The notes: a model not told the origin generated them from the letters alone. DNA of 64,000 nt from NCEH01 sp043195125 (GCF_043195125.1 NZ_JBAFWR010000009.1); one strand, 5' to 3'. Counted from the first letter of the stretch, positions 1-11,915 are shown. Numbers and translations: made by a program.

Positions 1-254
1 GGCCATCCTGCCCACTCTCGATCCGCCCGCGTGGGTCTTTCTCCACGGAATGAAATCCCCAGTTTCCTCAACGGGAATTCGCGCTGCACAACAGGCCGCC
101 GGCTGGCCGGCGCGCGGGGCACTCGGCCACAAGTCTTGATTTTTCGTTGATTTGAGCGCATTTTACCTGCGTGGCCTCAGGGTTCGGCATCGCCTGCCCC
201 AGGAGTCCGCATTAATTTTCGAGAGGATTTGGACCACTGTCCACGACGGCTCTC
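1..254. other. upstream region without a recognisable gene
   Basis: No reading frame here looks like a recognised protein. The last 60 bases before the ATG at 255 are the leader of rsfS. The long minus-strand frame that starts further in and ends here is antisense to rsfS and rlmH and resembles nothing. A promoter for rsfS may lie near 130-170, where the sequence is locally AT-richer, but no convincing -35/-10 pair was found. Confidence 0.5.
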
Positions 255-632
255 ATGGCGGCCGCCCCCAACCCGGCGCCCGCATCGATTTCCGAAGCGC
301 CCGACGCTGAGGAAGTCCTCGCCCTCGTTACCGCCCAGCTGGACGACGACAAGTCGGAAGACATCGTCTCCATTGACCTGCGGGGCAAAACATCGATCGC
401 CGATTATATGGTGGTGGCGTCCGGCCGCTCGCAGCGGCATGTCGGCGGCATCGCCGAGCACCTCATCGAGGCGCTCAAGGCGGCCGGTGTGCGCGACGTG
501 CGGGTCGAAGGCCAGCCGGCCTGCGATTGGGTGCTCATCGACGCCGGGGATGTGATCATTCACATCTTCCAGCCCGAGGTTCGCAGCTTCTATTCCATCG
601 AGAAGATGTGGTCCGGGACCGCGCGCGCCTGA
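255..632 (+). CDS. rsfS: ribosomal silencing factor RsfS
   Basis: A 125-residue protein of the RsfS/Iojap family. Family members bind ribosomal protein L14 and block joining of the ribosomal subunits in starved or stationary cells. The conserved core runs from about residue 18 to 118; the signature DWVLIDAGDVIIHIF is at 91-105, followed by the usual FYSIEKMW-type end. The ATG at 255 was chosen because the domain needs only about 18 residues upstream. A second frame starting at 229 is a shadow. It is the first gene of a likely operon with rlmH, envC-like and ctpA, an arrangement common in alphaproteobacteria. Confidence 0.93.
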   Translation: MAAAPNPAPASISEAPDAEEVLALVTAQLDDDKSEDIVSIDLRGKTSIADYMVVASGRSQRHVGGIAEHLIEALKAAGVRDVRVEGQPACDWVLIDAGDVIIHIFQPEVRSFYSIEKMWSGTARA

Positions 633-668
633 TGGCGCGCGGCGTTTCCCGTTCGGGCTGAGCACGCG

Positions 669-1151
669 GTGCGCATTCTGCTGGTGTGCATCGGCCGGCT
701 GAAAGCTGGGGCCGAGCGGGATCTTGTGACACGCTATGTCGAGCGGGCGCGGGCTTCGGGCCGCGCGCTCGGGCTGACCGGCTTCGAAACCCTGGAATTT
801 CCAGAATCCGCCGCGCGCCGCGCGGAAGACCGCATGAGCGAGGAAGGTGCCACCTTGCTCGCCGCGATTCCCCCCGGCGCGGTGGTGGTGGCGCTCGATC
901 CGCGCGGCCGCGCACTCTCCAGCGAGGATTTTTCCGCCCGCATCCAGGCCGAGCGCGATACCGGCGCCTCCGTCTTTTGTCTCGTCATAGGCGGTGCGGA
1001 CGGGCTTGCCGATCCGGTGCGAGACCGCGCGAAGTTGATGCTGGCCTTCGGCGCCGCCACCTTCCCCCACCAATTGGTGCGGGTCATGCTGGCCGAGCAG
1101 CTCTATCGGGCCACCACCATTCTCTCCGGGCATCCCTATCACCGCGCTTGA
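669..1151 (+). CDS. rlmH: 23S rRNA (pseudouridine1915-N3)-methyltransferase RlmH
   Basis: A 160-residue SPOUT-class methyltransferase. The family methylates pseudouridine 1915 in helix 69 of 23S rRNA using S-adenosylmethionine. The knot signature IGGADG is at about 108-112 and the C-terminal block FPHQLVRVMLAEQLYRA starts near 132, ending with the typical HPYHR. The start codon is GTG at 669; no ATG fits the family's N-terminus. It lies 36 bases after rsfS, its usual partner. Length and motifs are complete. Confidence 0.94.
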   Translation: MRILLVCIGRLKAGAERDLVTRYVERARASGRALGLTGFETLEFPESAARRAEDRMSEEGATLLAAIPPGAVVVALDPRGRALSSEDFSARIQAERDTGASVFCLVIGGADGLADPVRDRAKLMLAFGAATFPHQLVRVMLAEQLYRATTILSGHPYHRA

Positions 1152-1244
1152 AGCCCTCGCCCGCCTCAGCGTTCGGGCTGTGTCGCGGGCAAAGCTGTTT
1201 GATGGTTTACACATCCTCAACTTCGCACGCTTAAGTCTGCGTTC

Positions 1245-2591
1245 ATGATGTTTCGCCCCGGGCCCTTCCTCTGCGTGGTGGCGGTCGGCCTCGCTCTCGC
1301 GCAGGCCGGGCCGGCGCGCGGCCAAGCGGCCGCGCCGGGAGCGGGCGCACCGGTGCCGGTGCCGCGCGCAGCAAAGCCCGCGCCGCGTCCGGCCGGCACC
1401 CCCGCTGTCGATACCGAAGCGTTGCAGAATGACGTGCGCCGCAATGCGGCTTTTCAGGCTCAGCTCCAAGCGGATCTGGCCAGCGCCACCGGCGATCGGG
1501 GCAAGCTGTCCCAGATGCTGGTGGACACCACGACGCATATCCGCGAGGTCGAGCAGAAGCTGACCGACGTGGAAAGCCGCATGGCGGAGCTGGACCGCAG
1601 CCGTTCCGCGCTGGCCGCCTCGCTGATGAGCCGGCGTGAGGTTCTCGCCGACGTGCTGTCCGCGCTGGTCCGCATGGGCCGCAATCCCCCGCCGGCCTTG
1701 CTGATGCGGCCCGACGATGCGCTCGATGCCGTGCGCTCCGCCATCCTTCTCGGGGCGTTGCTGCCGGAAATGCGGGTCGAGGCGGAGACGCTCGCGACCG
1801 ACCTTGCCGAATTGAACCGGGTGCGCACCGAGTTGACCAGCGCGCGCGACACCCTCGCCACCCTGCGGTCATCTCTGGGCGAGGATCGCGCGCGCATCGC
1901 CGCGCTCGTCACGGAGCGCCAGCGGCGCCAGGCGGAGAGCGGGACCACCCTGCCGGCGGACAAGGCCCAGGCCGATTCCCTCGCCAAGGCCAGCGGCGAC
2001 GTGCACGATCTCGTGACCCGGTTGGAAACGGAAGTGGCGCCCGCCGCGCGTGCCGCCGATGCCGCCCGCACCGCGCCTCAGGATGCCCCAGCGGCAGGAG
2101 GGGGCGGAAAAGCCCAGGTCGCGGCCTTGACCAACCCGGCGCGGCTTGCGCCCGCAATCGCCTTCACAGAGGCCAAAGGCTTGCTGCCATTACCGGTTGC
2201 CGGGGTGCGGCTGCGGGAATTCGGCGCGCCCGACGGGCTCGGCAGCACGGAAAAGGGCCTAACCATCGGCACTCGGGCGGGCGCGCAAGTCGCAGCCCCG
2301 AGCGACGGCTGGGTGGTATATGCTGGTCCATTCCGCTCCTATGGCCAACTCTTGATCATAAATGCGGGCGGGGGCTACCATATTCTTATGGCGGGAATGG
2401 AACGCATCACCGTGGACCTCGGGCAGTTCGTATTGACCGGGGAGCCCGTGGCGGTGATGGGAAGCGGTCCCCGGGCGGCAAATTCGGCCTCGGGACAGCC
2501 CCATTTGTATGTCGAGTTCCGCAAGGACGGAATTTCAATCGATCCCGCCCCATGGTGGGCGGCAACGGACAGTCAGAAGGTGCGCGGATGA
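1245..2591 (+). CDS. EnvC-like murein hydrolase activator (degenerate LytM/M23 domain)
   Basis: 448 residues. A hydrophobic N-terminal segment at about 1-27 looks like a signal peptide, so it is probably periplasmic. Residues 55-235 are rich in heptad-like Arg/Glu/Leu stretches and probably form a coiled coil. The last ~120 residues are an M23/LytM fold. The usual first zinc motif (HxxxD) is replaced by a GLTIGTRAG-type sequence, so the domain is probably non-catalytic, as in EnvC, which activates amidases during division. It overlaps ctpA by four bases (ATGA at 2588-2591), which implies translational coupling. Function is by family analogy. Confidence 0.85.
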   Translation: MMFRPGPFLCVVAVGLALAQAGPARGQAAAPGAGAPVPVPRAAKPAPRPAGTPAVDTEALQNDVRRNAAFQAQLQADLASATGDRGKLSQMLVDTTTHIREVEQKLTDVESRMAELDRSRSALAASLMSRREVLADVLSALVRMGRNPPPALLMRPDDALDAVRSAILLGALLPEMRVEAETLATDLAELNRVRTELTSARDTLATLRSSLGEDRARIAALVTERQRRQAESGTTLPADKAQADSLAKASGDVHDLVTRLETEVAPAARAADAARTAPQDAPAAGGGGKAQVAALTNPARLAPAIAFTEAKGLLPLPVAGVRLREFGAPDGLGSTEKGLTIGTRAGAQVAAPSDGWVVYAGPFRSYGQLLIINAGGGYHILMAGMERITVDLGQFVLTGEPVAVMGSGPRAANSASGQPHLYVEFRKDGISIDPAPWWAATDSQKVRG

Positions 2592-3937
2592 TGCGTCGTA
2601 CGTCTCTATTTCTCTTTGGCGTTGCGGCCGGCGCCCTGGTGGCCGTCGCGGCGACCCAGCCTGGCATGCTTTCGAGCATGACCGCCCAGGCCGCGGCTTC
2701 TGATACCTACCGTCAGCTCAACCTGTTCGGTGACGTGTTCGAGCGGGTGCGTTCCGATTATGTCGAGAAGCCCGATGACAGCAAGCTCGTGGAAAGCGCC
2801 ATCAACGGCATGCTCCAGGGCCTCGATCCGCACTCCTCCTACATGGACGCGAAGAGCTTCCGCGACATGCAGGTGCAGACTCGCGGCGAGTTCGGCGGCC
2901 TCGGCATCGAGGTCACCATGGACGACGGCCTCGTGAAGGTCATCGCGCCCATCGACGATACGCCGGCGGCCAAGGCGGGCGTTCAGGCGGGCGACATCAT
3001 TACCAAGCTCGACGACGACCAGGTGCAGGGCCTGACCCTGAACCAGGCGGTGGAGAAGATGCGCGGCGCGGTCAACACGCCGATTCGCCTCACCATCGTG
3101 CGCAAGGGCCAGGACAAGCCGATCGAGATCAAGGTGGTGCGCGACACCATCAAGATCCGTGCAGTGCGTTCGCGAATCGAGAATGGCGACATCGCCTATC
3201 TGCGCGTCACCTCGTTCAACGAGCAGACCTTCGACAATCTGAAGAAGGCCATCGAGGACACCACCGCCCAGATCGGCCCGGATAAGATCAAGGGCTATAT
3301 CGTCGATCTGCGCAACAATCCCGGCGGCCTGCTGGACCAGGCGATCGCGGTCTCGGACGCGTTCCTGGAGAAGGGCGAAATCGTCTCCACCCGCGGCCGC
3401 AATGCCGACGAGACCCAGCGCTTCAACGCGCGCGGCGGCGATCTGACCAAGGGCAAGCCGGTGATCGTGCTGACAAACGGCGGCTCCGCCTCGGCCTCGG
3501 AAATCGTCGCCGGCGCCCTTCAGGATCACAAGCGCGCCACCATCCTCGGCTCGCGGACGTTCGGCAAGGGCTCGGTGCAGACCATCATCCCGCTCGGCGG
3601 CAACGGTGCGCTGCGGCTCACCACGGCCCGGTATTACACGCCGTCGGGCCGCTCGATCCAGGCCAAGGGCATCGAGCCCGATATCGTCCTGATCCAGGAT
3701 CTGCCGGAAGACCAGAAGGCCAAGATCGGTGCCGCCGGAGGCGATACCACGCGCGGCGAAGCCTCGCTGAAGGGCCATCTGAAGAACGGCGACGACGAGC
3801 AGACCGGCTCGCCGTCCTACGTGCCGGCCGATCCGAAGGACGACACGCAGCTGAAGATGGCTGTGGATCTGCTGGAAGGCACCATCAAGAACGCCGCCTT
3901 CCCGCCGAATCCGAACAAGACCACCTCCGCCAACTGA
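2588..3937 (+). CDS. ctpA: S41 family carboxyl-terminal processing peptidase
   Basis: 449 residues when started at the ATG at 2588, which overlaps the upstream stop (ATGA) and gives a proper N-terminal signal/anchor (FLFGVAAGALVAVAA). A longer frame from 2552 would place a hydrophilic leader before the signal and is rejected. A PDZ domain lies at about 85-165. The tail-specific protease domain carries the nucleophile region GGSASASEIVAG (near 298-309) and the general-base Lys in TFGKGSVQT (near 327). Members cleave C-terminal tails of periplasmic proteins, and the upstream EnvC-like gene suggests cell-wall work. A strong terminator follows. Confidence 0.93.
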   Translation: MMRRTSLFLFGVAAGALVAVAATQPGMLSSMTAQAAASDTYRQLNLFGDVFERVRSDYVEKPDDSKLVESAINGMLQGLDPHSSYMDAKSFRDMQVQTRGEFGGLGIEVTMDDGLVKVIAPIDDTPAAKAGVQAGDIITKLDDDQVQGLTLNQAVEKMRGAVNTPIRLTIVRKGQDKPIEIKVVRDTIKIRAVRSRIENGDIAYLRVTSFNEQTFDNLKKAIEDTTAQIGPDKIKGYIVDLRNNPGGLLDQAIAVSDAFLEKGEIVSTRGRNADETQRFNARGGDLTKGKPVIVLTNGGSASASEIVAGALQDHKRATILGSRTFGKGSVQTIIPLGGNGALRLTTARYYTPSGRSIQAKGIEPDIVLIQDLPEDQKAKIGAAGGDTTRGEASLKGHLKNGDDEQTGSPSYVPADPKDDTQLKMAVDLLEGTIKNAAFPPNPNKTTSAN

Positions 3938-3982
3938 GGCGAATCCGGGCGGCTGCCGCGCAGGCGCCGCCCCTGCGTAAAC

Positions 3983-4014
3983 GACCCGCCGGTTCTGCCG
4001 GCGGGTCTTTTTTT
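3983..4014 (+). terminator. rho-independent terminator after ctpA
   Basis: A perfect 10-bp stem (GACCCGCCGG at 3983-3992 with CCGGCGGGTC at 3998-4007), a 5-base loop and a run of seven T. It closes the rsfS-rlmH-envC-ctpA unit. Confidence 0.92.
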
Positions 4015-4351
4015 GCCGGAAAAAGAGTGTTTCCCTTTTGCGCTGCACCCACGGCGCGATGGCTTGCCGGCAGCGCGTTTTGCGGGCAAAGCTGCAGTAC
4101 AAAAGGAAAATTTCTGCCCTAAGGGCAGGGAATTGCCGGTTTCGCGAGGCTGCGGTGCGTCAATGCGGCACTGTGCCCTTCACTCGGTCGTGTTGCCGCT
4201 TCGCAAAGCCTGTGTTAGGCAACCCCGACTTCCGGAGACCGGCCCTGCCGGCCTTTCGGGGGACAACATCGATATTCCCAACAGATCAAGGGTTTGGGTC
4301 TCCAATCGCGCGGATCGCGCGGCGGAGGTTGCGGACCCGAGAGAGGCGCGG
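4015..4351. other. leader region of the ATP synthase operon
   Basis: 337 bases between the ctpA terminator and atpH with no supported gene; an open frame runs through it in the atpH frame but is not conserved in style. A possible promoter is TTGCCG (4193-4198) with TAGGCA (4216-4221) at 17-base spacing. The short inverted repeat GTTGCC/GGCAAC (4192-4197 and 4218-4223) overlaps it. The promoter call is weak. Confidence 0.35.
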
Positions 4352-4905
4352 GTGGCGGAGACGATCGTGTCAGGCATGGCGGGGCGCTATGCGACCGCAC
4401 TGTTCGAATTGGCGAACGAGGCGGGAACCCTCGACGCCGTGCAGGCAGACCTCGGCACGTTGTCGGGCCTGATCGCGGAGAATGCCGACCTCGGCCGTCT
4501 CGTGCGCAGCCCGGTCTTCGGCGCGGAGGAGCAGTCCCGCGCCATCGCCGCTGTGATGGCGAGCATCGGCATCACCGGCATCACCGCGAATTTCGTGAAG
4601 CTGGTTGCGAGCAATCGCCGCCTGTTCGCGCTGCCGACCATGATTTCCGCTTTCAACGCTCTGGTCGCCGCCCATCGCGGCGAGGTGACGGCGCAGGTGA
4701 CTGCCGCCGAGCCGCTGAGCGACACCCACATCGCCGCGCTCAAGGAAGCGCTGGCTCAAAAGACCGGCAAGGACGTGAGCCTCGACGTAACCGTCGATCC
4801 GTCCATCATCGGTGGTCTGATCGTGAAGCTCGGCTCGCGCATGGTCGATGCTTCTTTGAAGACCAAACTCAATTCTATCCGGCATGCGATGAAAGAGGTC
4901 CGCTG

Positions 4906-4906
<1 letters not shown>
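4352..4906 (+). CDS. atpH: F1F0 ATP synthase subunit delta
   Basis: 184 residues, the usual size for the delta (OSCP-like) subunit that links F1 to the peripheral stalk. The GTG at 4352 is preferred because it gives the alphaproteobacterial N-terminus V-AETIVSGMAGRYATAL and has a purine-rich GAGAGAGG just upstream; the ATG at 4376 is the alternative. The open frame reaches back to 4013 but that part is not protein-like. The C-terminal signature VDPSIIGGLIVKLGSRMVD is present. It is the first gene of atpHAGDC; its TGA overlaps the atpA ATG by one base. Confidence 0.95.
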
Positions 4907-6435
<1,529 letters not shown>

Positions 6436-6465
6436 GCCTTTCCTCGAGATTGATGGACGGGCGCA

Positions 6466-7335
6466 ATGGCGAGCCTGAAAGAACTTAGAAACCGGATCGC
6501 CTCGGTCAAGGCGACGCAGAAGATCACCAAGGCGATGCAGATGGTCGCCGCGGCGAAGCTGCGTCGCGCCCAGACCATGGCGGAGGCCGCGCGTCCGTTC
6601 GCCGAGCGGATGGATGCGGTCCTCGGCAATCTGGCCTCCGGCGTCACGGTCAGCGCCGATACGCCCCTCCTTCTGGCGGGCACGGGCAAGGACGAGAAGC
6701 ATCTGCTGCTCGTCTGCACCTCCGAGCGCGGCCTGTGCGGCGCCTTCAATACTCAGATCGTGCGTTTCGCGCGCGAGCGGGCCTATGCCCTGATGGCCCA
6801 AGGGAAGGACGTGAAGTTCTTCTGCGTCGGCCGCAAGGGCTACGACCAGCTGCGCCGCACCTTCCCGAACCAGATCGTCGAGCTGGTTGACCTGCGGGCG
6901 GTGCGCACGCTGGGCTTCGTGAATGCGCAGGATATCGCGGAAAAGATCATCGCCCGCTTCAACAAAGGCGAGTTCGATGTCTGCACCCTGTTCTTCTCGC
7001 ACTTCAAGTCGGTGATCTCGCAGATCCCGACCGCGCAGCAGATCATCCCCGCCACCTTCGAGGAGAAGGCCGGCGAGGCGAGCACCTATGATTACGAGCC
7101 GGACGAGGGCGAGATCCTCGCCGACCTGCTGCCGCGCAATCTCGCGGTCCAGGTGTTCCGCGCCCTGCTGGAAAATCAGGCGTCTTTCTATGGGTCGCAG
7201 ATGAGCGCCATGGACAACGCCACCCGCAATGCGGGCGAGATGATCAAGAAGCAGACCCTCATCTACAACCGCACGCGCCAGGCCATGATCACGAAGGAAC
7301 TCATCGAGATCATCTCCGGCGCAGAAGCGCTCTGA
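6466..7335 (+). CDS. atpG: F1F0 ATP synthase subunit gamma
   Basis: 289 residues. It begins MASLKELRNRIASVKATQKI, the classic N-terminal helix of the rotor shaft, and ends with the matching C-terminal helix (RQAMITKELIEIISGAEAL). The central region carries the usual ERGLCGAFN motif. It sits 30 bases after atpA and 34 before atpD. Confidence 0.97.
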   Translation: MASLKELRNRIASVKATQKITKAMQMVAAAKLRRAQTMAEAARPFAERMDAVLGNLASGVTVSADTPLLLAGTGKDEKHLLLVCTSERGLCGAFNTQIVRFARERAYALMAQGKDVKFFCVGRKGYDQLRRTFPNQIVELVDLRAVRTLGFVNAQDIAEKIIARFNKGEFDVCTLFFSHFKSVISQIPTAQQIIPATFEEKAGEASTYDYEPDEGEILADLLPRNLAVQVFRALLENQASFYGSQMSAMDNATRNAGEMIKKQTLIYNRTRQAMITKELIEIISGAEAL

Positions 7336-7369
7336 CGGCAGCGCGGTCGAGACACAAGGACGACGAACT

Positions 7370-8806
<1,437 letters not shown>

Positions 8807-8846
8807 GTTCAAGCGCCTGAGCCTTCGGGCCTGAAGGTTGATAGAG

Positions 8847-8885
8847 GCCGGCCCCATGTCCCGCGCAAGCGGATGCGGGGCCGGC
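8847..8885 (+). promoter_or_regulatory. GC-rich intercistronic hairpin between atpD and atpC
   Basis: A perfect 9-bp inverted repeat (GCCGGCCCC at 8847-8855 and GGGGCCGGC at 8877-8885) around a 21-base loop. There is no T run, so it is not a standard terminator. Such hairpins between cistrons can tune mRNA stability or partially attenuate, which would suit the 3:1 stoichiometry of beta to epsilon. That role is inference. Confidence 0.55.
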
Positions 8886-8925
8886 ATCGAACGCATCAAA
8901 GGCCCGCGCGGTCGGAGACACACAG

Positions 8926-9345
8926 ATGGCCACCTTCCCCTTTGAGCTCGTCTCGCCCGAGAAGCTCCTCTTTTCCGGCCAGGTGCAGGAAGTGGGCGTG
9001 CCCGGTAGCGAAGGCGATTTCGGCGTCATGGCCGGCCATGCGCCGTTCATCGCCACATTGCGCCCGGGCATCCTGACCATTCATGCCGACGGTGGCGCAA
9101 AGCGCCTGTTCGTGCGCGGCGGCTTCGCCGAGGTGAACCCCACCGGCCTTACCGTTCTCGCCGAGCGCGCGGTGCCGGTGGAAGAGATCAAGCCGGAGAT
9201 GCTGCGCCAGCTCATCAAGGACGCGCAGGAAGACATCGCCGACGCCCGCACCGATGAGGCGCTTCAGCGCGCCGAGGCGCAGGTCGCCGATCTCAAGCAG
9301 GTGCTGGACATTCTGGTGCCCGGCGAAGCGCCGCTGCCCCATTGA
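8926..9345 (+). CDS. atpC: F1F0 ATP synthase subunit epsilon
   Basis: 139 residues. The N-terminal beta-sandwich begins FPFELVSPEKLLFSGQV and contains PGSEGDFGVMAGHAPFI, the family signature; the C-terminal helices hold the regulatory part. Epsilon couples rotation and can inhibit ATP hydrolysis. It is the last gene of the operon; a terminator follows at once. Confidence 0.96.
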   Translation: MATFPFELVSPEKLLFSGQVQEVGVPGSEGDFGVMAGHAPFIATLRPGILTIHADGGAKRLFVRGGFAEVNPTGLTVLAERAVPVEEIKPEMLRQLIKDAQEDIADARTDEALQRAEAQVADLKQVLDILVPGEAPLPH

Positions 9346-9380
9346 GGCATGTCGGCCCTTCGGGCAGGTCAGGAAAAATT

Positions 9381-9410
9381 AAGGCCCGGCATTGCCGGGC
9401 CTTTTTGTTT
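9381..9410 (+). terminator. rho-independent terminator of the atp operon
   Basis: A 10-bp stem AAGGCCCGGC (9381-9390) and GCCGGGCCTT (9394-9403) with a three-base loop, followed by TTTGTTT. Confidence 0.9.
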
Positions 9411-9546
9411 GGATGGGTCATCCGTCCCTAACCCGCTGCGCAGAAGGCCCTCGCTCTAAAGGCCGAGGCGACACCGAGCACCGCGTCACGACGAGCACAG
9501 GGTCATCCGCCCCGCCAAATGCATACAACGGCCCGCGCTGCGTCGG

Positions 9547-10053
9547 TCAGGGCATGGCGAAACGGCGGAAATCGTGGATGACCCGCTCGTAGACGGCGCG
9601 CTTGAAAGGCACCACCAGCTCTGCCGTGCGCTCCAGGTTCTCCCAGCGCCAATGGGCGAATTCGGGCCTGTGCTGGCCGCCGCCCGGCTTGAGAATGTCG
9701 ATCTCCCCGTCCGTTCCGGTGAAGCGTAGGGCGAACCAGCGCTGCGTCTGCCCGCGATACTTGCCCTTCCATGCCTGCCCCGCGATGCGGCCGGGAAGGT
9801 CATAGTTCAGCCAGTCCTCGACTTCCCCGAGCCGGACCACCGAGCGGATCGAGGTTTCCTCATACAATTCACGCAACGCTGCCGCGAAGGGCTCTTCGCC
9901 CGCATCGATGCCGCCCTGGGGCATCTGCCAGGAATGAACCATGTCGACATGCTCAGGGCCGCCCGGACGCTGGCCCATGAACACTTGGCCAGCCTGGTTG
10001 AACACGGCAAGGCCGACGCATCGACGATAGGGCAGATCTTCCTGACGCTTCAT
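9547..10053 (-). CDS. rppH: RNA pyrophosphohydrolase (Nudix), RppH
   Basis: 168 residues from the ATG at 10053, which gives MKRQEDLPYRRCVGLAVFN, the standard RppH start. The longer open frame to 10554 is not supported. The Nudix box spans about residues 47-69, with RELYEET at its core; the usual final Gly of the box reads Ser here (EETSI), a minor deviation. RppH removes pyrophosphate from mRNA 5' ends and triggers decay. The order ctpA ... rppH is common in Rhizobiales; here the atp operon lies between them. Confidence 0.92.
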   Translation of the reverse strand: MKRQEDLPYRRCVGLAVFNQAGQVFMGQRPGGPEHVDMVHSWQMPQGGIDAGEEPFAAALRELYEETSIRSVVRLGEVEDWLNYDLPGRIAGQAWKGKYRGQTQRWFALRFTGTDGEIDILKPGGGQHRPEFAHWRWENLERTAELVVPFKRAVYERVIHDFRRFAMP

Positions 10054-10205
10054 GGGGCACCTCGTGTGGTTTCCGGCGGCGCGTTCGCGGCCCTGCTTAG
10101 CAAATCCGCGCCCCGTTTGCGCGGGACGTGAGCAGGGGCGCGCGCGGAAAATGACGCGCCCGATCCCACGCCCGCATGCCGCGCCGGAGGCCCGAGCGCG
10201 CGGCG

Positions 10206-10835
10206 TCAGTGCGCCCGCATTCCCCGCGGCAGGGCGGTCGCCGCCCAGGCGCGCAGCGACACCCAGGTGCGACGGTCGAGCAGGAAGCGGTCCACGGGCA
10301 CGGAAGCGGCCAGCGCCTTCACCCGGCACAGCCCGGCGCCGCACCATTGGAACGCGCACTTCTCCAGCACCCGCCGGGAGGCGGGATTGACGACGCGGGC
10401 GGCGCCTGCAATCTGCGCGACAGCGGTTTCGGAAAAGGCATAGTCGATCACCGCCCGGGCCGCCTCGGTGGCGATGCCGCGGCCCCAGAACGGCTCGCCG
10501 ATCCAATAGCCAAGCTCGGGCGCAGGCTCGCCGGGCCGGCGCGCGAACCCGCACATGCCGACCAGGGTGAGCTCCCCTTCCTGCTTCAGAAGCACGGCGA
10601 AGGTGGCGGCTTCCTCGCCCTGGGGCGCGTTTGCCACGAAGCTTGCCGCATCTGCGATGCGATAGGGATGGGGCAGGTTGGCGGTCATTTCCGCAATGCG
10701 CCGGCTATTGGCCAGCGCCGCAATGGCATCCACGTCCTCGATCTTGGGCGCGCGCAGCACCAGCCGCGCGGTCTCGAGGACGGGAATACAGCTTTCCTGC
10801 AGCGCAACTCCGGGTGGCGTCTCGATGATGGTCAT
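10206..10835 (-). CDS. GNAT family N-acetyltransferase (RimJ/RimL-like)
   Basis: 209 residues from the ATG at 10835 (MTIIETPPG). The frame opens at 10895, but that start would lie inside the rpmA terminator, so the inner ATG is chosen. The core reads ETARLVLRAPKIEDVDAIAAL and then GYWIGEPFWGRGIATEAARA, the acetyl-CoA pyrophosphate loop (G-x-G-x-A/G). This resembles the RimJ/RimL group that acetylates protein N-termini or small amines. The substrate is unknown. It lies downstream of rplU-rpmA but is separated from them by a terminator. Confidence 0.8.
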   Translation of the reverse strand: MTIIETPPGVALQESCIPVLETARLVLRAPKIEDVDAIAALANSRRIAEMTANLPHPYRIADAASFVANAPQGEEAATFAVLLKQEGELTLVGMCGFARRPGEPAPELGYWIGEPFWGRGIATEAARAVIDYAFSETAVAQIAGAARVVNPASRRVLEKCAFQWCGAGLCRVKALAASVPVDRFLLDRRTWVSLRAWAATALPRGMRAH

Positions 10836-10852
10836 GGCGGGCTCCAGGCCAA

Positions 10853-10892
10853 GGCAAAAGAAAACCGGGAAGACGTGCCCGTCTCCCCGGTT
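10853..10892 (-). terminator. rho-independent terminator of rplU-rpmA
   Basis: Read on the minus strand: stem AACCGGG (10892-10886) with CCCGGTT (10869-10863), an inner stem AGACG/CGTCT separated by one mismatch, then TTTTCTTTT. It closes the ribosomal protein unit before the GNAT gene. Confidence 0.85.
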
Positions 10893-10973
10893 CATCGGAG
10901 CCCCAGCTTCCTGGTTCAGGCTCCCTCCGGTTCGACGAGACCGGCGGGATCCTGCATTTTCAGGTCTCGCCGG

Positions 10974-11249
10974 TTATTCAGCCGCCTCAAGGGCGGGGGT
11001 AGCTACAACAGAGACGAACGTGCGGTCGTTGGCTTTGGTGCGGAATTCAACTCGGCCTTCAATAAGCGCGAACAAGGTATGGTCCTTGCCCATGCCGACA
11101 TTGGTGCCGGGATGCCATTTGGTGCCGCGTTGACGCACGATGATGTTGCCGGGAACAACTTCCTGGCCGCCGAAGCGCTTCACGCCAAGGCGACGGCCGT
11201 CGGAATCGCGGCCGTTGCGGGACGAACCGCCTGCTTTTTTATGAGCCAT
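10974..11249 (-). CDS. rpmA: 50S ribosomal protein L27
   Basis: 91 residues beginning MAHKKAGGSSRNGRDS, the invariant N-terminus that reaches toward the peptidyl transferase centre. It follows rplU after 20 bases, the universal order. Confidence 0.97.
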   Translation of the reverse strand: MAHKKAGGSSRNGRDSDGRRLGVKRFGGQEVVPGNIIVRQRGTKWHPGTNVGMGKDHTLFALIEGRVEFRTKANDRTFVSVVATPALEAAE

Positions 11250-11269
11250 TTGCGCTCTCCGTTCTCAGA

Positions 11270-11644
11270 TCAAGCTTCGGCCGCGGCCTGTTCGGCCGGC
11301 GCAGCTTGGGTTGCGGGGACGACGGCCTTGCCGTCGGTTCCGAGAATCTCGGTGATGCGCACGACGGTGAGGTCGGCGCGGAAGCCACGCTTGCGGCGCG
11401 AGTTCTGCCGGCGGCGCTTCTTGAACGCGATCACCTTGTCGCCGCGGGTCTGTTCGACCACTTCCACGGTAACGGAGGCGCCGTCCACGAGCGGGGCACC
11501 GATCACGGTGGTCTCGCCTGCCAGCATGAGCACGGGGAGCGACAGAATCTGGCCGGCTTCGGCGTCGATGATCTTGTCGACGGTGATGACGTCGTGCGGG
11601 GCGACGCGGTACTGCTTGCCGCCCGTCTTGATGACCGCGAACAT
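11270..11644 (-). CDS. rplU: 50S ribosomal protein L21
   Basis: 124 residues from the ATG at 11644 (MFAVIKTGGKQYRV, the conserved start); the frame extends to 11725 but that leader is not conserved. The C-terminus has an Ala/Glu-rich tail often seen in Rhizobiales. It forms an operon with rpmA. A candidate promoter lies about 95 bases upstream. Confidence 0.97.
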   Translation of the reverse strand: MFAVIKTGGKQYRVAPHDVITVDKIIDAEAGQILSLPVLMLAGETTVIGAPLVDGASVTVEVVEQTRGDKVIAFKKRRRQNSRRKRGFRADLTVVRITEILGTDGKAVVPATQAAPAEQAAAEA

Positions 11645-11736
11645 CTTTGTCTCGCTTTCGTGTTCCACCCGCCTCGAAGGGAGGGCTTCTTTCGGTCGAT
11701 TGGGAATATGGGCGCAAAGGCCCACGCGAAGCGGCT

Positions 11737-11766
11737 CGTGTACCCTTTGCCGGGTCGGTTTGTCAA
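11737..11766 (-). promoter_or_regulatory. putative promoter of rplU-rpmA
   Basis: On the minus strand a perfect -35 TTGACA (11766-11761) is followed after 17-18 bases by GTACAC/TACACG as a -10. The position is suitable for rplU, leaving a leader of about 85 bases. The -35 is strong and the -10 is only fair. Confidence 0.5.
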
Positions 11767-11915
11767 TGCGCCGGCTTGCGCAAAAACATGGAGCGGTGCC
11801 GGTTTGCGTCCGGCGGCGTGGTGTCTTAACCCTGCGTTTGAAACATCTTCAAGCGGGTTCCCATCACAGGTCCGCCACCTCCGCCACGCCAGGTTCGATT
11901 CGCAAGGGTCCCATC

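Noticed and set aside
4294..4905. upstream extension of atpA
   Set aside because: Out-of-frame reading of atpH; the conserved alpha start is MDIRAAEISAIL at 4906.
10176..11915. long N-terminal extension of the thioesterase frame
   Set aside because: It is antisense to the GNAT, L27 and L21 genes.
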